Source: Oceanospirillaceae bacterium
Lineage (GTDB): Bacteria > Pseudomonadota > Gammaproteobacteria > Pseudomonadales > Balneatricaceae
NCBI GenBank assembly: GCA_013373085.1
Contig: JABXIM010000107.1
Span: 38,946-102,945 of the forward strand
Direction of reading: 5' to 3'
DNA: 64,000 bases
Shown here: piece by piece, positions 19,864 through 29,122 of the stretch
Layout: every line of letters begins with the position of its first letter
How positions within the stretch are numbered: the first letter of the stretch is position 1
Notes under the pieces: generated by a model
Told to the model about the DNA's origin: nothing
The model's input: only the letters and a program-made list of their open reading frames with translations
Databases searched by the model: none
Position numbers and translations under genes: made by a program

Positions 19864-21432
19864 TTATCTCGAAAAGGCCTTCACCGCCGAGCGGAGCTCG
19901 GTGACCAACTGCTCTATATCGCCGGTCGCGCTGTCGGTTACGTCGGACGCCTGAACGTTGGCCTCGGCAATCTCGCGAATTTTCAGGATATTGTGGCTGA
20001 TCTCATCGGCTACCGCGCTCTGCTCTTCAGATGCGCTGGCCACCTGGATGCAGCGATCCGACACTTCGGACAGCGCTTCGACGACACGCTCGAACGCAAG
20101 CCCCGCATTCTGCGCCTGCTCGATCCCGCTCTCGGCGCGCACGCGACTGCGCTGCATGGTCTCGGCGGTGCCGCTGACATGATGCTGGATCGTTTCGATG
20201 GTACGTCGTATCTGCCCGGTAGAGTCCTGGGTACGTTTGGCGAGCGTGCGAACCTCGTCGGCCACCCCAGCGAAGCCGCGCCCCTGCTCCCCGGCACGGG
20301 CAGCCTCGATCGCGGCATTGAGCGCCAGCAGGTTGGTCTGCTCGGCAATCTCGCTGATAATCACGACAATCTCGCCGATGGCCTCGGTATGCTCCTTGAG
20401 CCGGCTCGACGACTCCGCCGCAACGACCACTTCGTCCACCAGACTGCGAATGGCATCCACCATCTGGCTGACCAGCTGCCGACCATGCACCGCTTCCTCC
20501 GACGCTTGCCGCGATGCATCCGACGTTTGCGCGGTATTGTTGGCGATGTCGTGCGCGGTCGCCGACATCTCGGTAGCCGCCGAGGCCAGCAGGTCGGTTT
20601 CAGCATTCTGCGTCGACACGCCTTCGTGGGTGGTCCGCAACGCCTGACGCGTTGTCGCCACCGTACCGGCCAGGGTGGCGATACTGTCCTCGACCCGACC
20701 GAGCAGGGTCCTGAGCCTGGCGTTCATCATTCGTACCGCCAGCTCGACGCTACCGCTCTCGTCCATGCGCGGCGCCATCACCAGTTGGGCCAGCGGATTG
20801 TCGTAAACCTCGCCGGCGAGGCTGCGCATATCGCCGAGCGGGCGGCAGAACCAGGCGCCCGCGGCGACCGCAACCAGGGTAACAAGCGCCAGCAGACCAT
20901 ACTGCAACCAGCCATTCGGGACGAACAGCATCAGCGCCCAGACCGCCGCCATCACTGCGCCGATCATGCCGACGAGCGGCATCGCCAGACGCGACGGGCG
21001 TGTCGGAACGCGCGATTTACCGGCGCGCAGGCGCGCATAAACACGCTCCGCCTGTTCGATCTGCACATCCGATGGCCGGGTACGCACCGACTGGTAGCCG
21101 GTTTTGCCCCCGTGTTCGTCATACAGCGGCATGACGTAAGCCTGCACCCAGTAGTGATCGCCGTTTTTGCAGCGATTCTTGACCATGCCCATCCAGGGAC
21201 GGTCAGCCTTGAGGTGTTCCCAAAGATCGGCGAAGGCGGCCTTGGGCATATCGGGATGACGCACGATGTTATGATGCTGTCCCGTGAGTTCGTCGACGCT
21301 AAAGCCCGAAACCTCGATAAAGGCCTGGTTGGCATAAAGTATCCGACCGGAAAGATCGGTCGTCGAAATGAGCCGCTGATCCGCCGGATACCTGCGCTCA
21401 ACACCTGTCACCTGGCTGTTTGAATGATTCAC
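19864..21432 (-). CDS. Methyl-accepting chemotaxis protein with N-terminal PAS domain (Aer-like)
   Basis: The product has 522 residues. A PAS domain covers about 20-125, with the Aer-like region [17 protein letters not shown] and [15 protein letters not shown]. Two adjacent transmembrane segments span about 148-195. A short HAMP-like linker leads into a signalling domain whose hairpin tip [20 protein letters not shown] is canonical. It senses an intracellular signal (redox or energy if it binds FAD as Aer does) and signals through CheA/CheW. The GTG start has GGAAAC 6-8 nt upstream. No other chemotaxis genes are nearby, so this is an orphan receptor. Confidence 0.92.
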   Translation of the reverse strand: MNHSNSQVTGVERRYPADQRLISTTDLSGRILYANQAFIEVSGFSVDELTGQHHNIVRHPDMPKAAFADLWEHLKADRPWMGMVKNRCKNGDHYWVQAYVMPLYDEHGGKTGYQSVRTRPSDVQIEQAERVYARLRAGKSRVPTRPSRLAMPLVGMIGAVMAAVWALMLFVPNGWLQYGLLALVTLVAVAAGAWFCRPLGDMRSLAGEVYDNPLAQLVMAPRMDESGSVELAVRMMNARLRTLLGRVEDSIATLAGTVATTRQALRTTHEGVSTQNAETDLLASAATEMSATAHDIANNTAQTSDASRQASEEAVHGRQLVSQMVDAIRSLVDEVVVAAESSSRLKEHTEAIGEIVVIISEIAEQTNLLALNAAIEAARAGEQGRGFAGVADEVRTLAKRTQDSTGQIRRTIETIQHHVSGTAETMQRSRVRAESGIEQAQNAGLAFERVVEALSEVSDRCIQVASASEEQSAVADEISHNILKIREIAEANVQASDVTDSATGDIEQLVTELRSAVKAFSR

Positions 21433-21663
21433 ACTAATGTTTCCATCTGGCTCTCTGGGAGGACATCCATTTCGAGGGCCGCAACGTTTTGAACTCGCAT
21501 GTCGCGACCTTTACAGTCGCGCACCTGAAACGCTCTCTGGCGCTTTCGCTCGCTAGCGGCCGCTACCTTAAAACCTTTAGCCCTTAATACGACAGGGTTT
21601 TCCTGACCGCCCCGCATCGGGAGACTGCTGTTACAATATGCCCCGCATTCGAACGAGGCCCCC

Positions 21664-24192
21664 ATGAAACGCCTGCCAATCGACGACATCCTGCCCCAGC
21701 TGCGCAGCACGCTCGCTGACCACACGGAAGCCGTGCTCGAAGCACCCCCCGGCGCCGGCAAAACCACACGCGTGCCACTGGCGCTGCTCGACGAATCCTG
21801 GCTGGGGCCGCAGAAAATCCTCATGCTGGAACCCCGCAGACTGGCTGCCCGCGCCGCCGCCGAGCGCCTAGCGACCAGCCTCGGAGAAAAGGTCGGCGCA
21901 ACGGTCGGCTACCGGATACGTTTCGACAGCCGCGTCGGCCCGGACACTCGCATCGAAGTGGTGACCGAGGGCATACTGACGCGCATGCTGCAATCGGATC
22001 CGTCCCTGGAAGGCGTCGGCTTGCTGATATTCGACGAGTTCCACGAGCGCAGCCTCGATGCCGATCTCGGACTGGCGCTCGCTCTCCAGGGACGCGCCCT
22101 GCTGCGGGACGACCCACCGCTGCGGCTGCTGCTGATGTCAGCGACGCTGGATGGAGAGGCCAGCGCCCGCCTGCTCGGCGGCGCCCCGATCATAAGCAGC
22201 GAGGGCCGCGCCTACCCGGTCGACATCCGCTACAGCGCCCCGTCCCAGACCGGCGAACGCATCGAACCGCGCGCCGCAGCCACTGTGATCGATGCCCTGA
22301 ACAGTGAACCCGGAAGCGTTCTGGTGTTCCTGCCGGGACAACGCGAAATCCGCGAAACCCATCGCCTGCTGCGGGAGCGCCTTGACGGTCGCTCCGATCT
22401 GCTGCTAACCCCGCTTTACGGCGACCTGAGCCTGGAACAGCAACGCCAGGCCATCGCTCCGGCGCCGGACGGCAAGCGCAAGGTGGTTCTGGCAACGGCG
22501 ATCGCCGAAACCAGCCTGACGATCGAAGGCGTCAGGATTGTGATCGACGCCGGGCTCAGCCGTGAAGCAGTATTCGACCCTGGCACCGGCATGACCCGGT
22601 TGCAGACCCGGCGCCTGTCCCGGGATGCCAGCGTCCAGCGTGCCGGCCGCGCCGGACGCCTGGAACCGGGCATTTGCTATCGTCTGTGGTCCGAATCGCA
22701 GCAGCAGTCACTGAACCCGCGTCGCGCTCCGGAAATCCTGCAGGCCGACCTGGCCCCGCTGGCCCTGCAGCTGGTAGCCTGGGGCGTCAACGACCCCGGC
22801 GAGCTCGACTGGCTCGACCCTCCTGCGCCAGTCCCTTACAACCAGGCGCTGGACCTGCTTGCGCGCCTGGGCGCCGTCAGCGAAAACGACGGCCGCTGGT
22901 CGCTGACCGCCCACGGCGAACGCATGGCGCAACTGCCGGCCCATCCGCGCATCTCGCACCTGCTGCTCGAAGGCCAGCGACTGGGTCAGCGGCCTCTTGC
23001 CTGCGAAATTGCCGCCCTGCTTTCCGACCGGGATCCACTGCGCCAGTCCAGCGCCGACATTGGACTGCGCCTCGCCTGGCTGCGGGGCGAATCCCGCATC
23101 AGCGCGACAGAACGGACTCAGTGGCACCGCCTCTGCCAACAGCGGGACCAGTTCGAACGCCTGTGCAGCCGACTACAGACACCCAGGACAACAATGGCCC
23201 CGTTAGGACCTGACGCCGCCGTCGCCGCACTGATTGCCTGCGCCTATCCGGACCGGATCGCCGCACGGCGACAGGCACAGGGCCTCGATTTCCGTCTTGC
23301 CAATGGCCGCGCCGCTCGGCTGGAAGCGGATGACCCGCTGCGAAATTACGCCTGGTTGACACTGGCACAGCTGTCCGGACGCAGCGGAGACGCCACCGAC
23401 CGTATCCGCCTGGCCGCGCCCCTCGACCCAGCCCTGTTTACCGGCCCACTCGCCTCGCTACTCAGCAGTGAGGACCGAGTCGAGTGGAGCGATCGCGACA
23501 ACCGGCTGATCTGCGAGCGGCAGCGGCGCATCGGCAGCCTCATCGTCGACAGCGAACCATTGGAACCGGTCCCGACACAGACCCGCACCGACGCCCTGTG
23601 TGCGCTGGTGCGCAAGCGCGGCCTGGCACTGCTGCCCTGGAACGACGATCTGCAGCGTTGGCGCCAGCGCGTCGAGTTCCTGCGCAACAACGACCGGGAC
23701 AGCTCAAGGCCGTGGCCGGACCTGTCAGACGCTGCCCTGCTGGCAACCCTCGAGACCTGGCTGGCTCCATGGCTCGACGGCGTCAGCCATATCAATCACT
23801 TCACCCGACTCGACCTCGCGGCCATCCTGCAGGGATTGTTGCCCTGGCCACTGCCGAGGCAGCTCGACGAACTCGCACCTACGCATTACGGTTTGCCGTC
23901 GGGGCACCGCGCCCGCATCGACTATAGCGAGGAGCCACCGGTACTGGCGGTAAAATTGCAGGAACTGTTCGGCTGCAGCGAGACGCCGAGGATCGGCGCA
24001 GTGGCACTTAAGTTGCACCTGCTGTCACCGGCACAGCGGCCGCTACAGGTGACGCAGGACCTGATCAGTTTCTGGCACAACAGCTACCGCGAGGTGCAGA
24101 AGGACATGAAGGGACGCTACCCGAAACACCACTGGCCGGACGACCCGATGAGCGCAACGCCCGGCAGCGGCGTGAAACGGCGCAGCCGATGA
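21664..24192 (+). CDS. hrpB: ATP-dependent RNA helicase HrpB
   Basis: The product is an 842-residue DEAH-box helicase of the HrpB family (usual length 810-850). Motif I is APPGAGKTTRVPLALL (about 29-44). Motif II reads DEFHERSLDADL, motif III MSATLDG and motif VI QRAGRAGRLEPGICYRLW. The C-terminal HrpB domain is complete to KRRSR. The cellular role in Gammaproteobacteria is poorly defined. Its TGA overlaps the ATG of the next gene (ATGA), so the two are translationally coupled. Confidence 0.95.
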   Translation: MKRLPIDDILPQLRSTLADHTEAVLEAPPGAGKTTRVPLALLDESWLGPQKILMLEPRRLAARAAAERLATSLGEKVGATVGYRIRFDSRVGPDTRIEVVTEGILTRMLQSDPSLEGVGLLIFDEFHERSLDADLGLALALQGRALLRDDPPLRLLLMSATLDGEASARLLGGAPIISSEGRAYPVDIRYSAPSQTGERIEPRAAATVIDALNSEPGSVLVFLPGQREIRETHRLLRERLDGRSDLLLTPLYGDLSLEQQRQAIAPAPDGKRKVVLATAIAETSLTIEGVRIVIDAGLSREAVFDPGTGMTRLQTRRLSRDASVQRAGRAGRLEPGICYRLWSESQQQSLNPRRAPEILQADLAPLALQLVAWGVNDPGELDWLDPPAPVPYNQALDLLARLGAVSENDGRWSLTAHGERMAQLPAHPRISHLLLEGQRLGQRPLACEIAALLSDRDPLRQSSADIGLRLAWLRGESRISATERTQWHRLCQQRDQFERLCSRLQTPRTTMAPLGPDAAVAALIACAYPDRIAARRQAQGLDFRLANGRAARLEADDPLRNYAWLTLAQLSGRSGDATDRIRLAAPLDPALFTGPLASLLSSEDRVEWSDRDNRLICERQRRIGSLIVDSEPLEPVPTQTRTDALCALVRKRGLALLPWNDDLQRWRQRVEFLRNNDRDSSRPWPDLSDAALLATLETWLAPWLDGVSHINHFTRLDLAAILQGLLPWPLPRQLDELAPTHYGLPSGHRARIDYSEEPPVLAVKLQELFGCSETPRIGAVALKLHLLSPAQRPLQVTQDLISFWHNSYREVQKDMKGRYPKHHWPDDPMSATPGSGVKRRSR

Positions 24193-24659
24193 ACGTGGAG
24201 CGCTCCGACAAAGCGCTGCTCGGCGCGCCTGCCGCGCCACTGGTGCTCTACCTGCCCAACCCGCCGCGTTACCCGGTCGATCACCCCCGAACCAACACCG
24301 CCGCATTGATCGACCTCAACGGCAATCACTGGCGCAAGATACTGACGATATTGGCCAAGATCGCCTGCAGCCCGGCCAGTGACTGGCGCCGCTACCGCGA
24401 TCAGGCGTTACTGCAACGCTCTGAAGCCATCAGTTTTGCCGACAGTCTGGAACCGAGTGCCGGCAGACACCTGGTGGCAGGTAAAGCAAGTTGGGAGCGG
24501 CTCGGATGCGACATCGGGGAGTTCACGGCTATCGATGACGGCCGGCTGCATGCACGCGGCAACATACTGCTGACGCCCTATCCCGATTACCGGCAGTTTC
24601 CGAATCGGACAATCGAACGCGTCAGAGAGTGGCTCCGGGACTCAGGATCGCCCCGCTAG
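24189..24659 (+). CDS. Conserved hypothetical protein, DUF6942-like
   Basis: The product is a 156-residue soluble protein without signal peptide or membrane segment. Visible conserved patterns are LVLYLPNPP near the N-terminus, NGNHWRKILTILAKI (about 44-58), and ILLTPYPDYRQFPN near the end. These resemble the DUF6942 family, of unknown function. Overlapping start and stop codons couple it to hrpB, so it is likely made together with that helicase. I cannot assign a biochemical role. Confidence 0.75.
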   Translation: MNVERSDKALLGAPAAPLVLYLPNPPRYPVDHPRTNTAALIDLNGNHWRKILTILAKIACSPASDWRRYRDQALLQRSEAISFADSLEPSAGRHLVAGKASWERLGCDIGEFTAIDDGRLHARGNILLTPYPDYRQFPNRTIERVREWLRDSGSPR

Positions 24660-24660
24660 A

Positions 24661-24701
24661 CGGGTGACGCGAAGCGCGAACCGACGAGATCGCGCTACCC
24701 G
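24661..24701. repeat. Imperfect intergenic palindrome
   Basis: Arms CGGGTGACGCG (24661-24671) and CGCGCTACCCG (24691-24701) match at 9 of 11 positions as an inverted repeat. It lies immediately after the DUF6942-like stop codon, resembles short REP-type intergenic elements, and may act as an mRNA 3' stabiliser. Confidence 0.5.
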
Positions 24702-24783
24702 CAGTCAATCGATCCGATATGCACTGATGAGAATGAAGATTCGAGATGACCGCTACTGCGGGCTGGCGAAGGGAGTTTTCGAA

Positions 24784-24810
24784 AGGGGCTGCGCCACCGC
24801 AGCAACCCCT
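24784..24810 (-). terminator. Hairpin downstream of minE, probable terminator of minCDE
   Basis: Two stacked stems, AGGGG/CCCCT enclosing CTGCG/CGCAG, lie 15 nt beyond the minE stop codon. The following minus-strand sequence is only moderately T-rich. Confidence 0.5.
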
Positions 24811-24825
24811 CTAATTGACAGGCTA

Positions 24826-25098
24826 TCAGTTTGCTTCGACGGGCTCGCGATCCGGCAGCGTGACGTTCAGTTCCAGCACGGAGCAGCTGTCGTTATTCTC
24901 CAGCTGGATGCTGATGTCGTCCTGATCGATCTGGATGTACTTGCGAATGACGGCCAGAATCTCTTCCTGCATCTGCGGCAAATAATCCGGCTGCTGCCGG
25001 CGACCGCGCTCGTGCGCGACGATGACCTGCAACCGTTCCTTGGCAACCGCCGCAGACGAGGGTTTGGACTTGCTGCGGAAGTAACTGAAAATACCCAC
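24826..25098 (-). CDS. minE: Cell division topological specificity factor MinE
   Basis: The product is a 90-residue protein matching MinE in length and sequence: N-terminal membrane-targeting helix [12 protein letters not shown], the MinD-contact helix [17 protein letters not shown], and the dimer domain [19 protein letters not shown]. It displaces MinD from the membrane and drives pole-to-pole oscillation. It starts with GTG, whose G is also the last base of the minD TAG stop (TAGTG), giving tight translational coupling. It is the last gene of minCDE. Confidence 0.95.
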   Translation of the reverse strand: MGIFSYFRSKSKPSSAAVAKERLQVIVAHERGRRQQPDYLPQMQEEILAVIRKYIQIDQDDISIQLENNDSCSVLELNVTLPDREPVEAN

Positions 25099-25910
25099 TA
25101 CTTACCTCCCAGCAGTCTCTTGAGGAAGCTTTTCTTCTGCACTTCGAGGAAGCGATGCCCGACCTCTTCGCCCAGCAGGCGGGACACGGCGTCGGCATAA
25201 GCCTGACCGGCCTCGGCGCCGTCGTCGAGAATGACAGGCATGCCCTGGTTGGAGGCCTTAAGCACGGCTTCGGATTCGGGAATCACGCCGAGCAGCGGAA
25301 TCGCGAGGATTTCCTCGACATCCTGAACGCTGAGCATTTCGCCGACCTGAACGCGGGCAGGGTTGTAGCGGGTCAGCAGCAGGTGTTCCTCGACCGGATC
25401 CTCGCCTGCCTCGGCACGGCGTGTCTTGCTCTGAAGGATGCCAAGAATACGGTCGGAGTCACGTACCGATGAAACTTCGGGGTTGGTCACGACGATGGCG
25501 ATATCGGCATAGTACAGCGCCATCTGGGCGCCCTTCTCGATGCCCGCCGGCGAATCGCAGACAATGTAATCGAAATCCCGGGACAGTTCGTTCAGCACTG
25601 CCTGCACGCCCTCCTCCGTCAGCGCATCCTTGTCGCGGGTCTGGGACGCCGGCAGGATGAACAGATTGGGGGTGCGCTTGTCCTTGATCAGCGCCTGGTT
25701 GAGCGTCGCTTCGTTGTTGATCACGTTGACGAAATCGTAGACCACCCGCCGCTCGCAGCCCATGATGAGATCGAGGTTGCGAAGACCCACGTCGAAGTCG
25801 ATGATCGCGGTCTTGAATCCCTTGATTGCCAGACCAGTGCCGATGGCGGCACTACTGGTTGTCTTCCCGACCCCACCCTTACCGGAGGTCACTACAATGA
25901 TCTTGGCCAA
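25098..25910 (-). CDS. minD: Septum site-determining ATPase MinD
   Basis: The product is 270 residues, the same as E. coli MinD, when started at TTG. The TTG is chosen because AAGGAG lies 6 nt upstream and the protein then begins [20 protein letters not shown] with the deviant Walker A. Further motifs are [19 protein letters not shown] and [14 protein letters not shown]. The amphipathic C-terminal tail [12 protein letters not shown] binds membrane. It recruits MinC and is released by MinE. It is the middle gene of minCDE, 47 nt after minC. Confidence 0.96.
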   Translation of the reverse strand: MAKIIVVTSGKGGVGKTTSSAAIGTGLAIKGFKTAIIDFDVGLRNLDLIMGCERRVVYDFVNVINNEATLNQALIKDKRTPNLFILPASQTRDKDALTEEGVQAVLNELSRDFDYIVCDSPAGIEKGAQMALYYADIAIVVTNPEVSSVRDSDRILGILQSKTRRAEAGEDPVEEHLLLTRYNPARVQVGEMLSVQDVEEILAIPLLGVIPESEAVLKASNQGMPVILDDGAEAGQAYADAVSRLLGEEVGHRFLEVQKKSFLKRLLGGK

Positions 25911-25957
25911 CGTCGTCTCCTTCAAATTCGCCGCCTCGCCCAAGTCGCGAGTATCAA

Positions 25958-26701
25958 TCAAAGCGGCTTAACAAACAAGGTGTCGTCTTGCAGATACAAC
26001 TGCGCCGGCGACTTCCAGACGGTTTCCCGCAGCCCGTCGCTAAGCTTGAAGTTACCGGCGATCGACACCAGCTCCGCCTCGAGACTCTGACAAAAGATAC
26101 GGGCACCTTCGTCGCCCTTGACACCCGCCAGCGCCCGTCCGCGCAACGCGCCATAGACATGAATATTGCCATCCGCGAGGATTTCGGCACCTTCGCTCAC
26201 TGGGGCCAGGACAATGAGGTCGGCACCCTCGGCATAGACCTGCTGCCCGGATCTTACCGGCCGTGTCACCACCTTGCTCGAGCGATGAACCAGCTTTTCC
26301 TCGACCACTGTTTTGACCACCACCTCAGGCGTGCCGGATGCCTCCGCGGCCGGCTTCGGCTCGGGCTCCGGCATGACTGCACGCCCGGCATTACCGGCCG
26401 GCAACAACGCCAGTCCGCGCTGCTCCAGCAGCGCGGTCAGCTCGCCCGGCGCCCCCTTGACCGCCATCGGCCGGAGACCGAACTCCCGGCACAGGGCCAG
26501 CAGATCGTCGATATCGATAGCCCCCTGGTCGGGCTCGAGCTTCTCGAGACTGATGACAACCGGCGTTTGCTGAAAAAACATCGGAGCCTGTCGCACCTTG
26601 TCGGCGAGCTGCGCCGAAAAATCATCGCGGGCGTAACGATAAAGTTCTAGCACGATCGCCGTGACCACACTTCCCTTGAGCTGGAAGCAGAGTTCGCTCA
26701 T
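25958..26701 (-). CDS. minC: Septum site-determining protein MinC
   Basis: The product has 247 residues. The N-terminal MinC domain (about 1-105, FQLKGSVVTAIVLELYR onward) antagonises FtsZ polymerisation. The C-terminal beta-helix domain (about 140-245, RSGQQVYAEGADLIVLAPV, GNIHVYGALRGRALAGVKGD) binds MinD and forms copolymers. Between them lies a Pro/Glu-rich linker. It is the first gene of minCDE, and no other gene lies between it and its upstream region. Confidence 0.95.
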   Translation of the reverse strand: MSELCFQLKGSVVTAIVLELYRYARDDFSAQLADKVRQAPMFFQQTPVVISLEKLEPDQGAIDIDDLLALCREFGLRPMAVKGAPGELTALLEQRGLALLPAGNAGRAVMPEPEPKPAAEASGTPEVVVKTVVEEKLVHRSSKVVTRPVRSGQQVYAEGADLIVLAPVSEGAEILADGNIHVYGALRGRALAGVKGDEGARIFCQSLEAELVSIAGNFKLSDGLRETVWKSPAQLYLQDDTLFVKPL

Positions 26702-26795
26702 TCAACTGATCCTTATTTCGACGTCGCCGGGGCGACAGACAGTCGGCCATTCTACTGAATTTCAAACACTTTTCGAAAGCGTCCCAGGGGACCTA

Positions 26796-27032
26796 TCAGA
26801 GCCCGTGCCGATGGATAAAGTCATTGAGACTGTCATAGTCCCAGGGCTCTCCATCCGGTCTCAGGTGGCCATGCTCGTTCAGCTTGTCCACCATCACCTT
26901 GAGGTTGTCGCCTTTCTTGCGCAAACCGCGAACGAACTGCAGCGATTCCTCGATTTTTGCCCCGAGCGCGGGATCGTCCGCTGTCGCGTCGTCACTCTTG
27001 CGTTTCACCACCACTTTGATCGACTTGCTCAT
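26796..27032 (-). CDS. Small conserved hypothetical protein, 78 aa
   Basis: The product is a 78-residue soluble, charged protein. A Lys-rich N-terminus (SKSIKVVVKRKSDD) leads into a helical centre (LGAKIEESLQFVRGLRKKGD) and an acidic-aromatic C-terminus (GEPWDYDSLNDFIHRHGL). The ATG at 27032 is chosen because AAGGAC lies 6 nt upstream; an upstream in-frame ATG lacks this. It precedes minC on the same strand but with its own 94-nt gap. No domain recognised, and the function is unknown. Confidence 0.6.
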   Translation of the reverse strand: MSKSIKVVVKRKSDDATADDPALGAKIEESLQFVRGLRKKGDNLKVMVDKLNEHGHLRPDGEPWDYDSLNDFIHRHGL

Positions 27033-27109
27033 GCCGTTGTCCTTGTGTTGCAAGACAAGAGGATTCATCATGGCGCGCAAAGGACCCGATACGCAACAGG
27101 AGACCTGCA

Positions 27110-28048
27110 ATGCCCGCCTCCCGCTCCGGTATGCACACAGCGCTGACCCGGACCGCCGCCCTCTCGCTGCTGGGCCTGTGCCTGGCGACAATGCCCGCCC
27201 GGGCGGACGACACCGTTGCGCCTGCACGCCCCGGCGAAATTCTCGACCTGCAAAGCGGAGAAACGCTGTCTCCAGGCGATCTCTACGAACGCCTGAACCG
27301 GCGCAAGCTGATACTCATCGGCGAGCAGCACGACAATCCCGAACACCACGCCGTGGAGTCGCTGCTGCTGGAAGAGCTGATCACGCCCGGCACCCATGCC
27401 GTGCTGGAGATGCTCGGACCGGAGCTGCCGCTTGACGAGCTCAGTGTCACCAGCTCCCGGGATGAGCTGGAATCGGCGTTGCGCAGCGGCACCGAAGGGT
27501 GGGACTGGGACAGTTACGGCCGTATCTACTATCAGATACTGCAACAGGGCGGAAAGCTGGTGAGCGGCAACCTCGGCCGTGAACAGATACAGGCAATCTA
27601 CGAAGGCGGGGATGCGCAGCTGTCGCAGCGGGAGCAGGAAAGCGTGGCGGCCATCGGCAGCGATATCCGTGGCCGCATCGGCGCCGAAATCCGCGAGCAG
27701 CACTGCAATGCGATTGCCGCCGACAAACTCGACAGCATGGTCGAGATCCAGCTCGCCCGCGATGCCCGCATGGCATCGCAACTCGACCGGTATCTGGGCA
27801 TTAAACCGGCCATACTGCTTGCCGGCAGCTATCATGCCCGCAAGGATCTGGGTGTTCCGCAACACCTCAAGAGCGACGACAGTGCTGTGATACTGCTGGT
27901 CCCGGTCAACGACTCGGGCGAGTTGCCGGAAAACGAAACCGCACTCTCGCCTAAACTGGCCGACTACATCTGGTTCACGTCATCCGGTTTGGAGCGGGAT
28001 TACTGCGCAGGCGCCGCCAGCGACGCCGAAGCCGCAGCGACGCAATAA
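27110..28048 (+). CDS. ChaN-family (haem-binding uptake/Tiki-like) periplasmic protein
   Basis: The product is a 312-residue protein with a signal peptide ending near residue 32 (MPARA, then DD). The ChaN domain shows RKLILIGEQHDNPEHHAVES (about 64-83), HAVLEMLG, RDARMASQL and LLAGSYHARKDLGVPQHL. ChaN proteins bind haem or act as membrane-associated proteases of the Tiki/EreA-like fold; the His residues in GEQHDNPEHH and GSYHAR are the candidate ligands. AGGAGA precedes the ATG by 6 nt. No iron-uptake genes are adjacent. It converges with a parvulin gene across a hairpin. Confidence 0.8.
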   Translation: MPASRSGMHTALTRTAALSLLGLCLATMPARADDTVAPARPGEILDLQSGETLSPGDLYERLNRRKLILIGEQHDNPEHHAVESLLLEELITPGTHAVLEMLGPELPLDELSVTSSRDELESALRSGTEGWDWDSYGRIYYQILQQGGKLVSGNLGREQIQAIYEGGDAQLSQREQESVAAIGSDIRGRIGAEIREQHCNAIAADKLDSMVEIQLARDARMASQLDRYLGIKPAILLAGSYHARKDLGVPQHLKSDDSAVILLVPVNDSGELPENETALSPKLADYIWFTSSGLERDYCAGAASDAEAAATQ

Positions 28049-28052
28049 GTCA

Positions 28053-28069
28053 GGGGCGCTCAGCGCCCC
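28053..28069. terminator. Hairpin between convergent genes (bidirectional terminator candidate)
   Basis: A perfect 8-bp stem GGGGCGCT / AGCGCCCC with a 1-nt centre lies between the ChaN-like stop and the parvulin stop. T-runs are absent on both sides. Confidence 0.5.
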
Positions 28070-28074
28070 CAATA

Positions 28075-28356
28075 TCAATCCTGACGCTCGGTCACTTCCA
28101 GCAGGTGGTAGCCGAACTGGGTCTTGACCGGGCCCTGAACCTGGTTCAGAGGCGCACTGAACACCACCTGGTCGAATTCGGGTACCATCTGACCGCGGCT
28201 GAAAGTACCCAGCTCGCCTCCCCGGGCACCCGAGGGGCACTGGGAAAACTGTTTCGCCAGGGTCGCGAAGTCCTCGCCACCCTCGATGCGGCTCTTCAGT
28301 TGCTGGCACTCGCTTTCGCTCGGAACCAGAATGTGACGCGCACTTGCAGTTGCCAT
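28075..28356 (-). CDS. ppiC: Parvulin-type peptidyl-prolyl isomerase (PpiC-like)
   Basis: The product is a 93-residue single-domain parvulin, the size of E. coli PpiC. Motifs are SARHILVPSE, EGGEDFATLAKQFSQCPSG, GGELGTFSRGQMVPEFDQVVF and TQFGYHLLEVTER. It has no signal peptide, so it acts in the cytoplasm, isomerising prolyl bonds during folding. It is followed upstream, after a repeat-like 211-nt gap, by a SlyD-type isomerase on the same strand. Confidence 0.93.
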   Translation of the reverse strand: MATASARHILVPSESECQQLKSRIEGGEDFATLAKQFSQCPSGARGGELGTFSRGQMVPEFDQVVFSAPLNQVQGPVKTQFGYHLLEVTERQD

Positions 28357-28423
28357 GCTCTCTTTCCTCTTCGTTATGGGTGTTCGCTGGGCTTACCAGC
28401 TTGATCGATCGACTTTACGCTGG

Positions 28424-28540
28424 CAAGCGTGGGCGGGGTGGAGGCCGGAACGGCTGTAACCCAACAAGCTTTGTGCTCGCCGTAACCAATCGATCTGCAA
28501 TGCGATCGATATGGCGGGTTACAACCAAGCGCAACGCTTG
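28424..28540. repeat. Nested imperfect inverted repeat in intergenic region
   Basis: Arms pair from outside inwards: CAAGCGT (28424-28430) with ACGCTTG (28534-28540), then GGCTGTAACCC (28452-28462) with GGGTTACAACC (28516-28526, 10 of 11 matching), then ATCGAT motifs near the centre. The element fills most of the gap between the parvulin and SlyD-like genes and has the look of a dispersed palindromic intergenic element. Confidence 0.55.
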
Positions 28541-28567
28541 ATCTTTACCGGTCACCACTTACCGCTT

Positions 28568-29053
28568 TTAATGATGATGTCCGCCGACGCCATGGGCGTG
28601 GCCGTGGTCCCGCTCCTCGGAGGTGGCATCACGCACATCGATCACCTCGACGTCGAACGTCACTGTCTTACCCGCCAGCGGGTGATTGGTGTCGACGGTG
28701 ACCATGAACTTGCCGACCTTGACCACCTGCACCTGGCGTACGCCCTGCTCGGTATGGACCTGGGCCACCATGCCCGGACGCCATTTCTTGGCGCCTTGGA
28801 GGTGTTTCACCGGCACCCGCTGTTCGGCGTTCTCGACGCGTTTGCCATAGGCCTCTTCCGGCGCCAGGGTGACGCTGAAGATATCGCCCGCGACACGCCC
28901 TTCCATGGCTTTCTCCAGCCCTGAAAGCATGTTCTGATGGCCGTGCAGATATGCCATCGGTTCGCCACGGCGGCTGTTTTCGATTTCATTGCCATCGGTG
29001 TCGCGCACGCTGTAGTGGAACTGCACAACCTTGTCTTTGGTGATTTCCATCAA
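28568..29053 (-). CDS. SlyD-type FKBP peptidyl-prolyl isomerase (paralog 1)
   Basis: The product has 161 residues. FKBP halves (VVQFHYSVRDTDGNEIENS and LAGKTVTFDVEVIDVRDAT) are interrupted by the insert-in-flap chaperone domain (EEAYGKRVENAEQRVPVKHL to DTNHPLAG). The C-terminus is His-rich (GHAHGVGGHHH) and suited to nickel binding. SlyD-type proteins combine proline isomerisation, chaperone activity and nickel delivery to hydrogenase or urease. No nickel enzymes are in the window. A second SlyD-type gene lies at 56921-57403 with the same tail. Confidence 0.9.
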   Translation of the reverse strand: MMEITKDKVVQFHYSVRDTDGNEIENSRRGEPMAYLHGHQNMLSGLEKAMEGRVAGDIFSVTLAPEEAYGKRVENAEQRVPVKHLQGAKKWRPGMVAQVHTEQGVRQVQVVKVGKFMVTVDTNHPLAGKTVTFDVEVIDVRDATSEERDHGHAHGVGGHHH

Positions 29054-29122
29054 TGATCATCTCTGGGTGAAAAATCGGCTGAGTATCCGACAATGACCGT
29101 CAGCCGGCAAGCGTCATCAGGG

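Noticed and set aside
28357..28567. tRNA or small RNA gene in the parvulin-SlyD gap
   Set aside because: No cloverleaf or T-loop consensus could be found on either strand; the region is better described as an inverted-repeat element.
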